From assembly GCA_029959085.1 (NCBI GenBank), contig JARWIR010000015.1:4339017-4403016 (forward strand): a stretch of DNA of 64,000 nt. The letters are read 5' to 3'. This document shows positions 52,648 to 62,645 of this stretch, one piece after another. The stretch is from Nemophila menziesii (lineage: Eukaryota; Streptophyta; Magnoliopsida; Boraginales; Hydrophyllaceae). Every line of letters starts with the position of its first letter. The first letter of the stretch is position 1. The notes beneath the pieces are model-generated. The model was not told where the DNA came from. It made no database searches and saw only the letters and a list, made by a program, of their open reading frames with translations. The translations under genes and the position numbers were made by a program.

Positions 52648-53985
52648 GGGGTCTCTGCCTCATCCCAATTTTTATGTGTTATTTGTTTTATTTGCTTTCA
52701 ATAAAATTAATTTTAGGGTTGTGTTTGACTGTAGAGAATTTTAAATGTCCCCATTAAGCAAACTTTTTATGAATTTGTGATAGAAAATAGTAGAGTTTAG
52801 GAATTAGTATAAAACGCATTTAGATTGCATGAAAACATAGGTAATTGATATGTAGAATTAATGAACAATGCAAAAGAAGTAAACTTGTACTGAAGGAAAA
52901 TGTTTGGTGTGTATACGTGAGATCCAAATTGATAGAGAACACACTTAGATCTGAACTAGAGGCAAGCTATGTAGCTAGGAAAATGATAGAGGCAGTTCTT
53001 TGTTAGCCCTTTGAAACTTTTTAGCTTTCTGTCCTTTAATATAATATTATCCGGCTTAGCCCCATTTTTAGCCTTTAAGCCTTTCTTTTGTCGCCACGAT
53101 ATAAGTCCATATCCCCTTAGATTAATAGGCATTACCATATGACCCCTACTTGAATCACAATCCTGAGACTTCCTGTCTTGAGCTTGAGTTTGGGGTGGTG
53201 GGTTTTATTATTGGGAGATTATATTGGGAGGGAATTTGTATGTGTTTGTATTTATGCGCAATTGTTGATGATATATTAATTGTAACCCTTTGTCGGGTCT
53301 TGAATAAAAGAAAAAAAAAGAAAAAATATGCGAGACATGAACTTTCACATCACAATGATGGTCATGGGTATCTTGAAAAAAAAAGAGAAAATTGAAATGA
53401 AAGAGAAAAAGAAAAAATAATAATAATAAAGTAACCGGCAAAGTGGAAGATTTAAAAATCATCTTTAGTGCTTATTGGGAAATTTTGGGGACACTACATT
53501 AGTGCGTTAAATGGATTGAGTGAGAACGATATTCGAGTGTAAAACTCAAGCTCAAGGACAGTTTGTTGATGGTAAGTGAGGAGAGAGCCAAAAGCTCACT
53601 TCAAATTTACCAAATATACATTTCATACCGTCCCTAAGTCTACGCTATAACCATAAAGTCCTCGTGATTCCTAGTTATATAGTGGATTTGTAATTCAGCT
53701 AATAGGGAGTATGCTAAGTGGAGCGTTCAAAATTAGTGAGGATCAATGAACACCCTATAACCATCATCTTGAGATAAGTACAAGCGTAACCTTCTAGCAT
53801 TGTGAAGTTAATTTTTTAATTAATTATTTTTGTTTGATTTTGCATGACATTTGTATGTGTATATTATCATACTATATGAGATTTGTTTTAAGTTATGCTT
53901 TGGGGGTTATTCATTAGACTCTACCTTTTTGCGTATCACCTTGAACCCTTGTTTTTATTTTACTTTCTCAGGACGACAAAGGTTT
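52648..53985. other. Element B 3' untranslated region with motif copy 4
   Basis: Non-coding and closely matched by C 62646-63978. Conserved blocks: GCCACGATATAAGTC and CATATGACC before motif 4 (53186-53196), and GTGAGGAGAGAGCCAAAAGCTCAC (53576-53599) with a GAGC-CAAAA-GCTC hairpin, shared with A. Purine- and A-rich runs occur near 53305 and 53400. Open frames here are not supported. Confidence 0.65.
53186..53196 (+). promoter_or_regulatory. Element B PPT-like motif, copy 4
   Basis: GAGTTTGGGGT followed by GGTGGG, as in A and C. Confidence 0.65.
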
Positions 53986-53996
53986 GAGTTTGGGGT
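53986..53996 (+). other. Element B polypurine tract (motif copy 5)
   Basis: AAAGGTTTGAGTTTGGGGT directly before the 3' LTR. Expected plus-strand primer position. Confidence 0.8.
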
Positions 53997-53998
53997 CT

Positions 53999-55574
53999 TG
54001 ATGTCTCCCTTTTTGTTCTAATTATACGCCCTTAGGAGACATCAAATTCGTTTGACTTGTTTGTTAGACTTTTAAGCTTATTTGGTTATATTACGATTTC
54101 TTCCCTTGGATTTGTATTATTTGTATTTTAAAGCTTTTATGTGTTAATTCGTTTGTTTTTAGTGTAAAGTTCTTAGGTTTATAATTTGATGGAGTATCAA
54201 GACAAGGAGAAGAAACGGGAATCAAAGTCTTGGATTGAGCGTTGAAGTCAAAGGCGAGAATAATTGATTCGAATAAGTAAGTAGTGGAGAATGAAATTTG
54301 GAATGTTGTCACAAATCACTGTTTTTTAGCATCTTAGCCACTGATTCAGCCTTAGCGCATAAAATGAGGTCGATAGAGCTTGAAGTCAGGAAGATTTTTC
54401 AAGTTGAACGAAGTGATTCCGAATCCAGATGCAAACGTTACAACTGTTTTAGTAACAGCTATACTCAAGTTACGAGATATCATTAAATGGATTGGGTTTT
54501 TATTCTAATTAACCTAATCCTTCTTTTAAAAATCTCAATCTATTTTTCTCACTATGAAAGGGCTTTAGACTTCAGTTTTTACACACACAACTCATATTTT
54601 AGAAGATAGAAGCGCCAGAGATAAGTCAAAAGCAAAAGGAGAGAAGAAATCTGAAGCTTGAAAATTCAATTTCTCCATCAACAGTCAAAATCAATCCTTC
54701 AATTAGGTTACCCATTTCATTCTTGTAATTGAAAATGAGTAATTAATCTTTTATTTTAGTTTTTCATTACATTATGAGCTAAACAATTAAGTGCTTGAGA
54801 ATCTCAATTATGGATTAAACCCTTATTTATGTTAATTGATGTTTTTCTGAATTTGGGATTATTTGATTTAAATTGAATTGGGTATTTTGTATTGACTATT
54901 ATCGCATGTTAATTACTATTTTTATTCTGGCCAATTAGAAATAAGATTGAGTATTTAGGCTATTCATTATAGTGGCGTAATGATCACCTTGACAGGGGGT
55001 TTTAATACAGACTTGGGTAATGGCCGTTGGTATTCGCCAATGACCTTGACAGGCTTGACTAACCAATAGCCAATTGGGTAAGAGACTAAAACCGTTCAAA
55101 AGTAGGTATAATCGCCCTGACGGGGTTTATAATATCGTAGGATAACTCCTAAGTCCACCCTGACGGGGGTTAGGAGATTATAGAGTCCCGACTAATAAAT
55201 AAATACCAATTCAACCCTTAAACGGAAACATTAATTATATAAATATAGGTATATCCCTTGCGAGACTCAAGTACCACTTCTCATTCTTGCGTTTACTCAT
55301 TTTTATTTACTTGCGTCTTATCTACTTGCATTAGTTGATTTAGTATTTTATTTTATTTGCAATTTAGTCCTTAATCAAAAACCAAAACAAATATTTATAT
55401 CATTTACTTTCTGCATCATATAACAATTATTCACACTTATTACATAACATCGAAAGTCATATCCAATCCGTCCCTGAAATCAAAATACCATTTACCGGAT
55501 ATTACTTGGACGACCCGTACACTTGCGGTACGTGTCTTGCCTTTTTAGGTGTGAGAACACACAAGGAGACACCC
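53999..55574 (+). repeat. Element B 3' LTR (1576 bp)
   Basis: Begins TGATGTCTCC, with the inverted copy GGAGACATCA at 54035-54044. It ends GACACCC where the 5' LTR has GACACCA. Four CCYTGACRGGG-type motifs at 54987, 55044, 55115 and 55158. Confidence 0.93.
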
Positions 55575-55579
55575 CACCT
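55575..55579 (+). repeat. Right target-site duplication of element B (CACCT)
   Basis: Exact match to 46837-46841. Confidence 0.9.
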
Positions 55580-56640
55580 ATATGAGGTGGAGGTTATAGA
55601 GAGAGTAGTGCTGGAATTGATGAAAAATTCTCTTCGTTAGAGAATAAGTTGAAGAACGCACTTGAGCAGCAATTGAAACAGGTTAGCTTAGCTGTTAAAG
55701 AAGGTTTTTCAGGTAGAAGAGCATATTTTAATGTTAGACAAGAGATATATGGGTGTTCTAACTGCGGTGTATAAGATCATGATTGGGAGCATTGTCAAAG
55801 TAATCCAGAATCTGTGATGTTTGTTTCCAACCGAGGGAACTATAATTCAGGTGGTCAAGGTTATCAACAAAATAGAAACCATCTGGGTTTCCAATATTCA
55901 AATCCAAGTGGGGCCCCTAATCTGACATACGCATATCATCCGCGTACCCAAGGTAATAACTATCAATTAGGACCACAGAATAACTACCAAGGGGGACAAG
56001 GTTACGGAAATCAAGCACAGAGACAACCTCCTCAAGACACCTATATCGATACTATGAATCATAAGGCTCTACCTGCCCTACCTCAAGAGGGTGCGTTAGA
56101 CCTTCAACAAACCTTACAAGCATTAATAAACCTTTGAATGAAGGCACGCCAAGATCAACAATCTGCTGCGACAACACTTAAAATGTTAGAAATCAGATGG
56201 CTCATATGAAAAAACAGTTGAATCAGCGTCCATAAGGGCAACTCCCAAGTGACACTGAAGATCTGAAACAGAAAGAATATTGTAATGCTATAGTGCTCAG
56301 ACGTGGTAAGAAGCTTCCCCCACCTCCTTTTCTAGTTATGAAAGAAAAAGAAACAACTGTGAAAGCAAAACCGGTAAAGGATATGGTGAAAAAAGAAGAT
56401 GAACCCGAAATAGTGGAAGTGGAGAAGATTTCGGGAAATCCGAAGAAGAAAGATGTTGTAGAAACCCGTCCTCCTCCGCCTTTCCCTTCAAAAGTTTAGC
56501 AGAAAGGAAATATGGCAGATTATCAGAAATTTATGAATGTGGTGAGAGGTCTTAACATTAACATACCATTTTTAGATGTTATTAGAGATGTACCGAAATA
56601 TGTGAAATTATTGAAGAGAGCCATCACCAACAAAGACCAT
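55580..56640 (+). pseudogene. Element C gag, 3' part
   Basis: Resumes exactly after element B: GIDEKFSSLENKLKNALEQQ, then a zinc knuckle CSNCGV-stop-DHDWEHC that keeps all four ligands but has a TAA inside it. The open frame 55814-56137 is the Asn/Gln/Gly/Tyr-rich region. 56293-56499 is the Pro-rich region (PPPPF repeats). Element B's gag has the same order. Confidence 0.85.
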
Positions 56641-57130
56641 GTCGAGAGTATGAAATCATAGGTTTGCCAGAAGAGTTTAGTGCAATCTGCCAAAGTAAGT
56701 TTCCACCTAATTTACTTGATCGTGGGAGTTTTACGATTTTGATTTTTATTGGTAATGAGTGGAAAGGGAAAGCTTTATGTGATTTGGGCACGAGTATTAA
56801 TCTCATTCCCAAATCAATATTTTGGAAATTGAAGAAAGGAAATGCAAGACCTACCTCTATGGTCCTGCGAATGGCTGAAGATCCCTCGCACATCCTGAGG
56901 GATGAATAGAAGATGTCCTCGTTAAGGCATGTACTTTAATTTTTCCCATTGATTTTGTTATACTTGAATACAACGCTGATAGTAATGTCCCCATCATCTT
57001 GGGAAGACCATTCCTAGCCACGGGGCGTACTTTGATTGATGTAGAAAATGGAGATTAATTATGCGAATTCAAGACGAGGAGGTAAAGTTCAACGTGTTTA
57101 GGGAAATGAAGTTTCCAGGTTCCCAAGAGG
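56640..57130 (+). pseudogene. Element C retropepsin
   Basis: The open frame 56664-56909 has FSAICQSKFPPNLLD, the active site ALCDLGTSINLIPKSIF and MVLRMAEDPS. After a frameshift near 56910 it continues as [32 protein letters not shown]. The catalytic Asp of DLGT is present. Confidence 0.82.
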
Positions 57131-57350
57131 ACTTTTTCTGAGTCGATGTAGTAGAGCATGCCACGCAAGAGGTATTTGATAATTTTAATTTTGATGATGT
57201 CTTACAGGCTGCCCTAATACTTGATTTACCTGAGATGATGGAAGAGCTTGCCGAAACAGTGGCACCTCTCAGTTTTGAGAATCCAAAGTATAGGCGTCTA
57301 GCCTATGAACCTTTAACCGGCGGACATAATACCTAAAAAGAAACCATCCA
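57130..57350 (+). pseudogene. Element C linker between protease and RT
   Basis: An acidic frame (VDVVEHATQEVFDNFNFDDV, then EMMEELAETVAPLSF). Athila polyproteins have such a linker between protease and RT; no domain of its own is recognised. Confidence 0.5.
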
Positions 57351-58260
57351 TTGAATCCCCCTCCCCCGCAATTAGAAGAAAAGCCTCTTCTTTCACACTT
57401 GAGGTATGCTTATATAGGTACTAACAACACTCTACTTGTTATTATTTCAGCTACTTTAACGAGTACTGAAGAAGACAAATTGTTGCATATACTAAGAGAT
57501 AAAAAAGAGGCAATTGGTTGGACTATTGCTGACATCAAAGGTATTAGTCCTTCCTATTGCCAACACAAAATTATTCTGGAAGATGATAGTGCATTCTCAG
57601 TTAAAGGGCAAAGGAGATTGATGCCAGCTATGAAGGAAGTGAAGAAGAAAGAAGTTATTAAATTACTAGATGCGGTAATTATTTATCCCATAGCTAGTAG
57701 CGAATGGGTGATTCCAGTTCAATGCGTACCAAAGAATGGTATCACTACTGTCCTAAATGCTCACTGTGAAGCCATTCCCTTTAGAACTGTTGTTGGTTGG
57801 AGAGTGTGTATGGATTATCGCAAGTTGAACAAGGCCACCAGAAAAGATCATATTCCTCTCCCTTTCATAGATCAGATGTTAGACAAGTTAGCTGGAAGAG
57901 AGTATTATTGCTTTTTGGATGGGTAATCAGGTTACAACCAGATATATGTAGATTCGAAATACCAACACAAAATGACCTTTACATGTCCTTTTGGTACCTT
58001 TGCCTTTCGAAGGATTCCATTTGGATCATGTAACGCACCTTCTACTTTCCAGAGATGCACGGTGGCGATTTTCTGGGACATGATCGATAATTTTCTTTAG
58101 GTATATATGGATGACTTCTCTTTGTTTGGTGATAACTTTGACGAGTGTTTACAGAACTTGGAGAAGGTGTTAATTAGATGCAAGGAGACTGATTTGGTTT
58201 TGAATTGGGAGAAGTGTCATTTTATGGTTTGTGAAGGTATAGTATTGGGACACAAGGTTT
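57351..58260 (+). pseudogene. Element C reverse transcriptase
   Basis: RNA-dependent DNA polymerase of the Ty3/gypsy type. The open frame 57351-57926 carries the lead-in (LRYAYIGTNNTLLVIISATL, IGWTIADIKGISPSYCQHKI), SSEWVIPVQCVPKNGI, VCMDYRKLNKATRKDHIPLP and the first catalytic block (YYCFLDG). A TAA follows in place of an expected codon before SGYNQI. Beyond it FTCPFGTFAFRRIPFGSCNAP and the catalytic VYMDDFSLFG (58100-58130, after a TAG) are visible, then LVLNWEKCHFMV and GIVLGHKVS. At least four stops. Confidence 0.9.
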
Positions 58261-58870
58261 CGAGTTGAGCATTATAAGTTGATCGTGCTAATATTGAGGT
58301 AATCAAGACTCTTCCCCCTCCTATTTATGTAAAAGGGGTAAGAAGCTTTTTAGGGCATGCTGGTTTTTATCGACGTTTCATTAAGGATTTCTCTAAGATA
58401 GTTAAGCCATTGTGTAACTTACTCGAGAAGGACGCCAAATTCTTTTTTGATGAATCTTGCATGGTGGCATTCAAAGAGATCAAGGAGAAGCTCATATCTG
58501 CACCTATTGTATTACCTCCTGACTGGAAGATTCTGTTTGAAGTTATGTGTGATGCTAGTGATCTTGCTATGGGTGTTGTTTTGGGTCAAAGAAAATATAA
58601 GGTATTTCATTCTATCTATTATGAAAGTAAGACTTTCACTAGTACTCAGATTAATTATATTGTGATGGAGAAGGAACTTTTAGCAGTTGTGTATGCATTT
58701 GACAAGATTCGTTCCTACATTCTTGGGGCAAAAATTGTGGTGTTTACCAACATTCTGCGATTAAATACCTTATGGATAAGAAAGATGAAAAGCCGCGATT
58801 TATCAAATGGGTATTGTTATTACAAGAATTTGACTTAGAAATTCGAGATTTGTGATAATCAGGTTGCAGA
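58261..58870 (+). pseudogene. Element C RNase H
   Basis: Connection LGHAGFYRRFIKDFSKI, then the open frame 58410-58838: KFFFDESCMVAFKEIKEKLI, the RNase H-like start FEVMCDASDLAMGVVLGQR with its Asp, YYESKTFTSTQINYIVMEKE with Glu, and LRLNTLWI where HAAL/YL is usual. The QVADQLSRLE end follows at 58862. This order and sequence style is typical of Athila. Confidence 0.88.
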
Positions 58871-60275
58871 TCAGTTGTCTCGTCTTGAAGGTTCTGAGTC
58901 TAATAGTGGACCTGAGTTGGTCAAAGAAGAGTTTCCTGATGAGAGGTTGTTTTCGATATATGTAAATGGAACTCCTTGGGATGCAAACATAGCAAATATT
59001 ATTGTAAGTGGTTCTTTTCCTGAAGCAGCTACTTCACAAGACAGAAAGAGACTAATTCACCGTGCAAAGCAATTCTTTTGGGAGGATCCTTTCCTCTACA
59101 AAACATGTAGTGGTCATATGGTGAGAAGAAGCATACCTCAATATGATACCCAATCAGTGATTGTGGGACGTCATGATTCACCCTATGGAGGATATTTCAA
59201 AGGTGACAGTATAGCTGCTAAGGTATTGCATTCCGGTTTTTATTGGCTTACTTTACATAAGGATTGTCATGAATATGTTGATAAATGTCATAGATGCCAG
59301 TTTACTGGTAATATATCTAAGAGAGATGAGATGCCACGTAATAATGTTCTTGAAGTTGAGATATTTGATGTATGGGTATTGATTTCATGGGTCCCTTTGT
59401 ACCATCTAATGGAAATCAATACATCCTACTAGTCGTTGATTACGTGTCCAAATGGGTAGAGGTTGTATCTCTACCAACTAAAGATTCACGAGTAGTGATT
59501 AAACTCTTAAAGTCACACATCTTCCCTAGACATGGTACACCTAGATTTATTATCAGTAATGGAGGTTATCATTTTATGAACAAATACTTGAAGGCAGATT
59601 AGAGAAGTATGGGGTGAGACATCATGTATCCACCGCTTATCATCCACAAGCCAGTGGTCAAGTTGAGGTCTCTAATCGAGAGGTCAAATCTATCCTGGAG
59701 AAGACTGTTGGCCCCACACGCAAATATTGGTCATTAAAATTAGATGTGTTGTGGGCATATCGTATTGCGTTTAAGACACCTATTGGTGCATCTCCGTATC
59801 GCATGGTTTATGGTAAGGCTTGTCACTTACCTCTTGAACTTGAATGAGGTGCATATTGGGTGATAGCGCAGCTGAATTTAGATCCTACTATAGCCGGTGA
59901 GAATCGTTGATGAAGCTTAATGAACTTGATGAGTTTCGGTTACATGCCTATGAGAATGCTAAACTATACAAGGAAAATATAAAGATATGGCATGACAATC
60001 GCATTCATGAAAAGAAGATTGAAGTTGGACAAAGGGTCCTTAAATACAACTCAAAGTTCAGTAATTATCCGGGTAAGTTGAGATCGAAGTGGTCTGGTCC
60101 TTATATTGTGACCAAGGTTACGCCTCATGGAGCTATAGAGATTGAGCATCCAATCGAGCACCGCGCCTTTATGGTGAATGGTCATCGATTGAAAATCTAT
60201 CATGGAGGCGAGGATATCAATCGCTTAGAAGATCCACATCCTGGGGAGGTCAAGTACCTCCTCGAAGCTGCATAA
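58871..60275 (+). pseudogene. Element C integrase with GPF/Y terminus
   Basis: The frame 58875-59432 has the zinc-binding N-terminus (RHDSPYGGYF, where the second His of the usual GGH is Tyr; HKDCHEYVDKCHRCQ). After a frameshift the catalytic core is GIDFMGPF (59372-59395), [28 protein letters not shown], where the second catalytic Asp is Asn, and [19 protein letters not shown] with the Glu (59614 on). The C-terminal frame 59907-60275 has RVLKYNSKFSNYPGKLRSKW, SGPYIVTKVTPHGAIEIE and VNGHRLKIYHGG. Four frames, so at least three frameshifts, plus the catalytic change. Confidence 0.9.
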
Positions 60276-60462
60276 AAGCAAGAGGTAACCCGTCGAGCTT
60301 AACAACGATAAACAAAAGCCATTTCAATTGTATACTAATTTATTTGCTTTCATGTCTTTTAAATTCGTAGTGCAGATTAGAGTAATTGTTGTTTATTAGT
60401 GTTTAATTTTAAGAAATGAGAAAGGTTAGTGTTTTTGATGATTTTGGGAGTAAAAAGGTCCT

Positions 60463-60473
60463 GAGTTTGGGGT
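60463..60473 (+). promoter_or_regulatory. Element C PPT-like motif, copy 1
   Basis: GAGTTTGGGGT, 188 nt after the integrase stop. Confidence 0.7.
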
Positions 60474-60494
60474 AGTCAGTATGAAAAACATTGG

Positions 60495-60875
60495 CTGGAA
60501 AACATGGTCTAACCAGGAATCCTGTTATCACTAACCGAGAACCCGATCGACTCCCGTTGACCAACCTCACACACCCAAAGAATGGTTTGTTGGAATTTGC
60601 GCTTGTCGATAGGAACCCGGTTTCGCTCTGACCGGGAACCCGCTTATCAGCGTTGTAGCCTCTAAACTTTCTAACCTGTGCGGTGGAGACGCAAGCCACG
60701 TGATGCGTCTGGGTTTGTGCTCGTTGACATCAACCGGAAACCCGGTTATCAGCTGACCGGGAACCCGGTCTCTGAAGACAAGTCTCTTACATGTGCGGTG
60801 GAGACACAATGAAATTTTTGCGTCTAAAAAAAGAGAAAAATCGCGCGACTCAGCGACGCTGACCGGGAAATTGGT
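60495..60875 (+). repeat. Element C GC-rich palindromic repeat
   Basis: Degenerate copies of TGACCGGGAACCCGGTTATC around 60510-60550, 60610-60650, 60732-60770 and 60858-60878, often in back-to-back pairs. ACCGGGAACCCGGT folds on itself. A second repeated phrase, GTGCGGTGGAGAC, is at 60678 and 60793. A stray pair, ACCGGGAGCCCACTCATCAC and AACCGAGAACCTGGTTATC, sits far away at about 63334-63375 near the 3' LTR. Frames 60699-60409 and 60968-60567 on the minus strand are by-products. Confidence 0.85.
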
Positions 60876-61258
60876 TATGCAACAGTAAAGGCGTTTTTTG
60901 AAGTTTTTGAAGGGTTTTGACCTATTTCTTTGTCTTCTCTCACAAGAAACTCCATAACTCCGTCCCAAAGCTCTATATACGCCAAAAGTTCATCATCAAA
61001 ACACAACAACAACATCAAATCATCTCCCTAAACACCACAATAAACACACAATCAACTCATAATCCTTCCTAAACACCATCAAAATTCAACTTTCATCCAA
61101 GAATCCCTTTTCATCAAAACTATAAATTGAGCCATAAAACCTCTCCAAATACACAAACTAAACATTACCCATCTCATATCTCACCTTAATATTTCTTTTT
61201 TATCCTCAAAACAACAAATTTCAAAACTTTTCTCTAGTTTTTGAATTTTTTAAGTTTT
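60876..61258. other. Element C C-rich leader to the second ORF, no gene
   Basis: Rich in A, C and T and very poor in G (AACACAACAACAACATCAAATC...), ending TCTCTAGTTTTTGAATTTTTTAAGTTTTGAG as in element B. Confidence 0.55.
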
Positions 61259-61269
61259 GAGTTAGGGGT
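61259..61269 (+). promoter_or_regulatory. Element C PPT-like motif, copy 2
   Basis: GAGTTAGGGGT (one change), ending eight bases before the ATG at 61278. Confidence 0.65.
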
Positions 61270-61277
61270 GAGTTGAG

Positions 61278-62540
61278 ATGACTAACAGAATCGATTCATT
61301 GAGCTATAATCATAGGAGCGCTCCCAAAACCAAAAATACTATTGGTGCTACACAAGACAAAGCTATTTATATTCCATATTCGAGTTCTAAACCTGATATT
61401 GGATAAGTTAAAACTACTATGAAGAGGAAAGAAACCCCAAAATAAGTTGAAGAAGAAGCTCCCAGTGACCCCATTACGGAACAAAGATCTACACGAAGAA
61501 AGATGATATCCACTAAGACAAAAATATTCTTTGTTAGTTGGACTAAGAAAGTTCGTGAGAGGGTAGCCTATTTAAAATTCGGTGTTTAGAAAGGTTTCCC
61601 TTCAGGTATTATGAATAGTACGTTTTAATATCATGTTATCACTTGTGACAAGATTGGTAAGAAAGAATTGAGGTGAAGAGACCTCACGTTTATCCCTGCT
61701 TTAGTTCGTGAGTTTTATGAAGAACTTGCTTTTGCGAATAAACAGTCACTTGTCATACGCAAAAAGGTATTGCCTTTCTCAATTGATCTTATTCGAAAAA
61801 CATTGAAATAACTAAACTTGACTGGTCCATGTCCATATCACGGAGCAATTAATGATTAATCTTTCATTTGGGAATCTCTTTACGATTTATTTCTAAGTCG
61901 TGGAAAACTTCCCATCCCAGTAGGAGAAGGATATGCTGGACATGTGTATAGTAGTGATTTATTACCTTGTGCAAAAGTATGGTCATGTTTTATAATTCCT
62001 ACCTTCTTTGGCAACAATCATACATCAGAGTTAACAAAGGAACATATTATTTTTATAAAGTGTATTCTAGAGAAGAAAGAAATTGATGTTGCCCGTGTGA
62101 TCTATAACCTCATCATGGAGTTCGAAAACTCCCCGATTATTCAAAGAAATATCAAGTTCCCGTGCACCATAACTGTATTTTGTTTAGACGTAAAAATACC
62201 ATGCAAGAACAAAGAGATTGAGCCTACAGAAAAAGGGGAAGGGATGATATTAAAATCAATTGAGAATTCCCATGAGGAAGCTACAAAAGAGATGAGGAGT
62301 CCTAGACTTCCTCCACGCAAGAAGAAGGAAGTTAACGGAAATGAGTTGGAGGATCGAATAAAAGTTTTAGAGGAGAAACAAGATGAGATGATCGCAACCT
62401 TAGGAAAAGTCACAAAAGAGTTGGAGCTGATGAAAAATATGCTACTTGGGGTGAGCAATATACAACACGCCACCTACACATTACTTACGAAAGGATCCCA
62501 ACCTGAACACAACAATGGAAACCAGCCTCGTGCTAGTTAA
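61278..62540 (+). pseudogene. Element C second ORF (Athila ORF2 / 'putative plant transposon protein')
   Basis: Begins MTNRIDSLSYNHRSAPKTKN. Several in-frame or frameshift stops lie in the first 660 bp. The middle shows LTFIPALVREFYEELAF and SLVIRKKVLPFSIDLI, typical of the Athila second ORF. The open frame 61944-62540 (198 codons) has LPCAKVWSCFIIPTFFGNNH, SELTKEHIIFIKCILEKKEI, a basic Pro/Arg/Lys patch (RLPPRKKKEV), a coiled coil (LEEKQDEMIATLGKVTKELE) and GVSNIQHATY. Such ORFs were once called env-like. I see no signal peptide or clear membrane segment here, so an envelope role is not supported. Confidence 0.82.
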
Positions 62541-62608
62541 GATACGTTTTCCTATCCTTTTCTCATTTAGTAGTGTATATTAGTTTATTTTCTTTATTGA
62601 GTCTTTTC

Positions 62609-62628
62609 GAGTCATGGGGACACGACTC
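62609..62628 (+). ncRNA. Element C conserved hairpin with GGGA loop (structured element, not a gene)
   Basis: GAGTCATG-GGGA-CACGACTC: seven of eight pairs, loop GGGA. Seven bases before motif copy 3 and about 70 nt after the second-ORF stop. Confidence 0.6.
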
Positions 62629-62634
62629 ATTTTT

Positions 62635-62645
62635 GAGTTTGGGGT
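62635..62645 (+). promoter_or_regulatory. Element C PPT-like motif, copy 3
   Basis: GAGTTTGGGGT following the GGGA hairpin. Confidence 0.7.

Larger units (their letters stand above)
46842..55574 (+). mobile_element. Element B: non-autonomous Athila-like element nested in element C
   Basis: Two LTRs (46842-48308 and 53999-55574), a perfect 5-bp target duplication, a tRNA-Asp type primer site and a polypurine tract. It encodes Gag and a retropepsin with stops, then a GPF-like module, and lacks RT, RNase H and the integrase core, as in element A. The second ORF is reduced to its ends. LTRs differ by many substitutions and a deletion of about 110 bp in the 5' LTR (near 47728), so the insertion is not recent. 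Confidence 0.93.

Noticed and set aside
53150..53462. Open frames on both strands near the A-rich run of element B
   Set aside because: Located in the conserved untranslated region. Readings are Lys/Glu or Phe runs from low-complexity sequence.
60409..60968. Minus-strand frames of 96 and 133 codons
   Set aside because: They are readings through the GC-rich palindromic repeat of element C. Repeat-derived peptides with no independent support.
61278..62540. Envelope gene in element C
   Set aside because: Athila second ORFs have been called env-like, but no signal peptide, transmembrane segment or furin-like site is visible in what remains.
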